64,000 nucleotides of DNA from Meconema thalassinum (Eukaryota > Arthropoda > Insecta > Orthoptera > Tettigoniidae), in contig OX336388.2 in NCBI GenBank assembly GCA_946902985.2, positions 127,660,346-127,724,345 on the forward strand, in the 5' to 3' direction. The position numbers and the translations under genes were made by a program. Of the stretch, positions 61,547-64,000 are shown piece after piece (position 1 is the first letter of the stretch; the number at the start of each line of letters is the position of its first letter). The notes under the pieces were generated by a model. It made no database searches. It saw only the letters and a list, made by a program, of their open reading frames with translations, and had not been told where the DNA came from.

Positions 61547-62119
61547 CGAGGCACGTCCAGAAAGTAAGTTCCGTTTGGTAATAAAATTAAATTGTGTACA
61601 GATACAGAAAAAATATTTATTGCACAACATTCTACACCTTTTAAACTACTTTTCCACACAACTGCCGAACTTTTGCAGGCATTTGTCATAGCGTGGCACA
61701 AGTTTTTGGATACCTTCTTCATAGAAGTTTGCCGCCGACCCGTAAACGAGAGTGCAGGCTCCCCTGTAAGATATCCTACTGTTTGGCCACCACTGTTAGG
61801 CAAATTGCGTGCTTACCAGGAGAACTGCGTATGTTTAGGAGTTCTCCTGACCACACACGCAATTTGCCTAACAGTGGTGGCCAAACAGTAGGATATCTTA
61901 CAGGGAAGTCTTCACTCTCGTTTACGGTCGGCGGCAAACTTCTATGAAGAAGGTATCCAAAAACGTGTGCCACGCTATGACAAATGCCTGCAAAAGTTCG
62001 GCAGTTATGTGGAAAACTAGTTTAAGAATTGTAGAATGTTGTGCAATAAATAATTTTTCTGTATCTGTACACAATTTAATTTTATTACCAAACGGAACTT
62101 ACTTTCTGGACGTGCCTCG
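61547..62119. mobile_element. 573-bp palindrome built from two inverted mariner 3' ends
   Basis: Outer ends CGAGGCACGTCCAGAAAGTA are inverted, and the two halves match almost throughout with centre near 61833. Each half reads, from the centre outwards, as FYEEGIQKRVPRYDKCLQKF + GSYVEN, the C-terminus of a mariner transposase. TA-rich flanks (TATATA/TATATA) agree with a TA target. It sits in the extreme 3' tail of RTE-1. No complete transposase. Confidence 0.9.
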
Positions 62120-62269
62120 TATATACTACAGAACATAAGAAGATAAGATCCCCTGCCAGGTAGATAGCCAATGCACACTTCCCGTTGAGAGTGTTGCCTA
62201 ACTGCCCCTGGCGACACAAGCAATCGCCTCAAAGAGCAGTCAATCACTATCGCTATAAATACGGTTGTA

Positions 62270-63075
62270 CGTGTCTTCAGTCTCCACGCCTCGTTTCATC
62301 TCTACCACACCTTACATCCCAGACAATCTGTTTAACATACCTAACCTTGGTCTACCCCTACAGGTCTTGTCCTCGATCCTTCATTCCATAACTAAGTTTG
62401 CTATTCTTCGGTGTCTAAATATGTGCCCTACCAACCTATATCTTCTCTTCGTTAGCGGTCGCCAGAAACACATCTTCTCTCGCACTCATCCTAATACCTC
62501 TTCATTTGTTACTCTATCTACCCATGTGATCTCCATCATTCTCCTGTAACACCACATTTCAAACGCCTCAATTCTCCTCTTTTCTGCTGCTCCAACAGTA
62601 CAAGTTTCACTCCCATAGAGCGCCACGATCCAGACTAAGGCTTTCAAAAATGTCTTCCTAATATCTAAATCTATACCTAAATCAACAGGTTTTCCCCCCG
62701 TAGAAATGCTTTCCTTGCCTGAGTTAACCTACTTTTTATACCCTCTTTGCTTCGTCCATCACTGGTTATTTTGTTTCTCAAGTAGCAGAATTTTCCTATT
62801 TCCTTTAACTTTTCACCTGCCAATTTGATGTCAATAAGGGTTTCTGATTTCTTTCGTCTGCATTCCAATATTTTTGTTTTGCATTTATTTATTTATTTTC
62901 ATCATGAATTCCTTCCTAACGACGGAGTCCATATCATTTAAAAAATCATTCAAATAATCTGGTGAATAAGTTAAAATGACTATGCTATCAACAAATCTCA
63001 AGAGTTGAAATTATTTCTCCTTGAAATTTCTCCTACTTTAATTTTCTTCATTTTGCTTGTCAAATGTATAGATTG
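62270..63075 (-). pseudogene. LINE RTE-2 fragment, longest copy
   Basis: Minus strand: CKTKILECRRKKSETLIDIK, GKFCYLRNKITSDGRSKEGI and LTQARKAFLRGENLLI (62677-62868), then LGIDLDIRKTF-LKALVWI, LYGSET, FEMWCYRRMM and NEEVL. It reaches further upstream than the other three copies, but stops and shifts are numerous. Confidence 0.8.
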
Positions 63076-63293
63076 CAAAGTAGACTATATGTGATAAACC
63101 ATATGGATATGGTTCATACGGTAGGACGCATTAAATAAAAAGAGTTGGTGGCTATTGACCTTCAAGTTTAGTGTGATAATCTGTAATGGGTAGCAAATGG
63201 TCAGGTTGGTGTTCACGCAGCTGGTTATTTGGATGATGTGGTGTTCCTATAGATTAATAGTCTGAGCGTAATGGACCCGATGATGATCGCTTG
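63076..63293. other. Unassigned spacer
   Basis: AT-rich, no feature. Confidence 0.35.
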
Positions 63294-63303
63294 ATGATCA
63301 AAA

Positions 63304-63354
63304 TTAGTTAGTTATTGTTGTTTTAAGGGGCGGAACTACGAGGTCATCTGCCCC
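63304..63354 (-). repeat. Tail-only retro-insertion 3 (51 bp)
   Basis: Minus strand: GGGGCAGATGACCTCGTAGT, TCCGCCCCTTAAAACAACAA and TAACTAACTAA only. Flanks ATGATCAAAA (63294-63303) and ATAATCAAAA (63355-63364) match at 9 of 10 positions. Confidence 0.8.
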
Positions 63355-63364
63355 ATAATCAAAA

Positions 63365-64000
63365 CTACTCACACAAGTGAATCTCATGTAATTTTAACAA
63401 TGATGTGTGTTTAGGCACTGGGTCAAGCCAAACTTTGCGTAATAAATCCCTCCCTACATTATTCCGCTAAAGTCCCATTCCAGTTTTGTACCGAAAATAA
63501 GGTCCCATTAACACCAACCTACACATATGGGGCACCTACAGGTTCAGCATAACCCAATGCGTAAGCGAAACGCACTCACTCTTTAAATGCCTCACAATTA
63601 AATCAATACCTTAAAACGTGTATATTTACAATGAAATAATGAAAGAATGCAACACGGTAACCATGGTAACAGAATCTCACAGGTCCATCTATTTCTGTGA
63701 GACGCAATGCAATTCCAATTATTACATTATTGTGAAAGTTTCCAGGCGGTTATAAGGTTATCACTGAACCAAATTAAGCTGTAAAATTAATCAATACATA
63801 CAGTATAATGCGCTTAAGGGGGGGGGGGGGGGGGGCAAGGGGCACTCTATAATGTTTTCACGCAATTTTCATGTATGAGTGTTGTACGAAAGGTCTTTTT
63901 CACCCGACTATAAAGGGTCTCCGAAAACCACATTTAAAGGCCCTAAATTAACAGTGTCTGTGATATTCCCAGAAAACTAACTTCACTCTGATATACCTAT
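63365..64000. other. Unassigned spacer with a 19-base G-run
   Basis: The G-run lies at 63818-63836. No gene or dispersed repeat recognised. Confidence 0.4.

Larger units (their letters stand above)
58204..62124 (+). mobile_element. Full-length RTE-like LINE (RTE-1), with a palindromic MITE in its tail
   Basis: A perfect 14-bp target duplication ACTACAGAACATAA (58190-58203 and 62125-62138) encloses the element. Subtracting the 573-bp MITE leaves about 3.35 kb, the usual size of RTE elements. Order: short 5' UTR, endonuclease, reverse transcriptase, C-terminal region, very short 3' end with TGATATTTGCGTGGTCCTT. Two frameshifts break the single ORF. Confidence 0.9.

Overview
The window is eukaryotic nuclear DNA, most likely from an arthropod and probably an insect with a large, repeat-rich genome. 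A polyneopteran-like genome is my best guess, from the repeat style alone; no species is assigned. The evidence is a BEL/Pao retrotransposon, RTE-like and I-like LINEs, Tc1/mariner, hAT and Helitron elements, many tRNA-derived SINEs, AT-rich spacers, and one exon that resembles insect GAS2-like genes. I see no bacterial operons, no CRISPR and no convincing functional tRNA or rRNA gene.

Only one stretch looks like a host gene: a minus-strand calponin-homology exon of a GAS2-like protein at 15829-16021, with good splice signals and partly duplicated upstream sequence (16.1-16.75 kb). The rest of that gene is outside the window or in introns I cannot see. Nearly everything else is transposable elements, their fragments and tandem repeats.

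Layout. 0-3.5 kb: 3' part of a BEL/Pao element with intact pol and its 3' LTR. 3.5-10 kb: SINEs and AT-rich spacer. 10.3-11.5 kb: a 1,166-bp near-perfect palindrome. 11.8-13.8 kb: an inverted-repeat element carrying about four 290-bp tandem units, set inside an older repeat (Rep-Y). 14-15.6 kb: LINE fragments. 15.8-17 kb: the GAS2-like exon and minisatellites. 17.7-20.7 kb: nested SINEs, a deleted mariner, LINE fragments. 20.7-28 kb: TIR element, Rep-X copies, deleted mariner, minisatellite. 27.8-31.2 kb: LINE pseudogenes split by a hAT MITE and a Helitron. 31.9-33.1 kb: a SINE whose tRNA-like head is split by an 0.8-kb minisatellite. 33.9-37.6 kb: a 114/115-bp satellite split by a TIR element. 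37.6-41.8 kb: two hAT-type MITEs, a SINE chimera and an I-like LINE 3' end. 43.9-45 kb: second copy of the deleted mariner and a SINE. 50-52.2 kb: LINE pseudogene, then three retroelements nested inside each other. 52.5-53.9 kb: an apparently intact Tc1 element. 54.2-55.6 kb: SINE-A cluster. 57-58 kb: second element of the 290-bp-unit type. 58.2-62.1 kb: a full-length RTE-like LINE with 14-bp target duplication, whose tail holds a mariner-derived palindrome. 62.3-63.1 kb: LINE fragment.

The strongest theme is a shared retrotransposition system. An I-like LINE 3' end and several SINE families with different tRNA-like heads end in a similar GGGGC...GCCCC-TTAAAAC hairpin. Three roughly 50-bp insertions consist of almost nothing but that hairpin and its short tail, each flanked by a 10-12 bp target duplication. 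Family labels used here (SINE-A to SINE-M, Rep-X/Y/Z, RTE-1/2/3) are local names. Matches between copies were made by eye, so ends may be off by a few bases where no target duplication is given.
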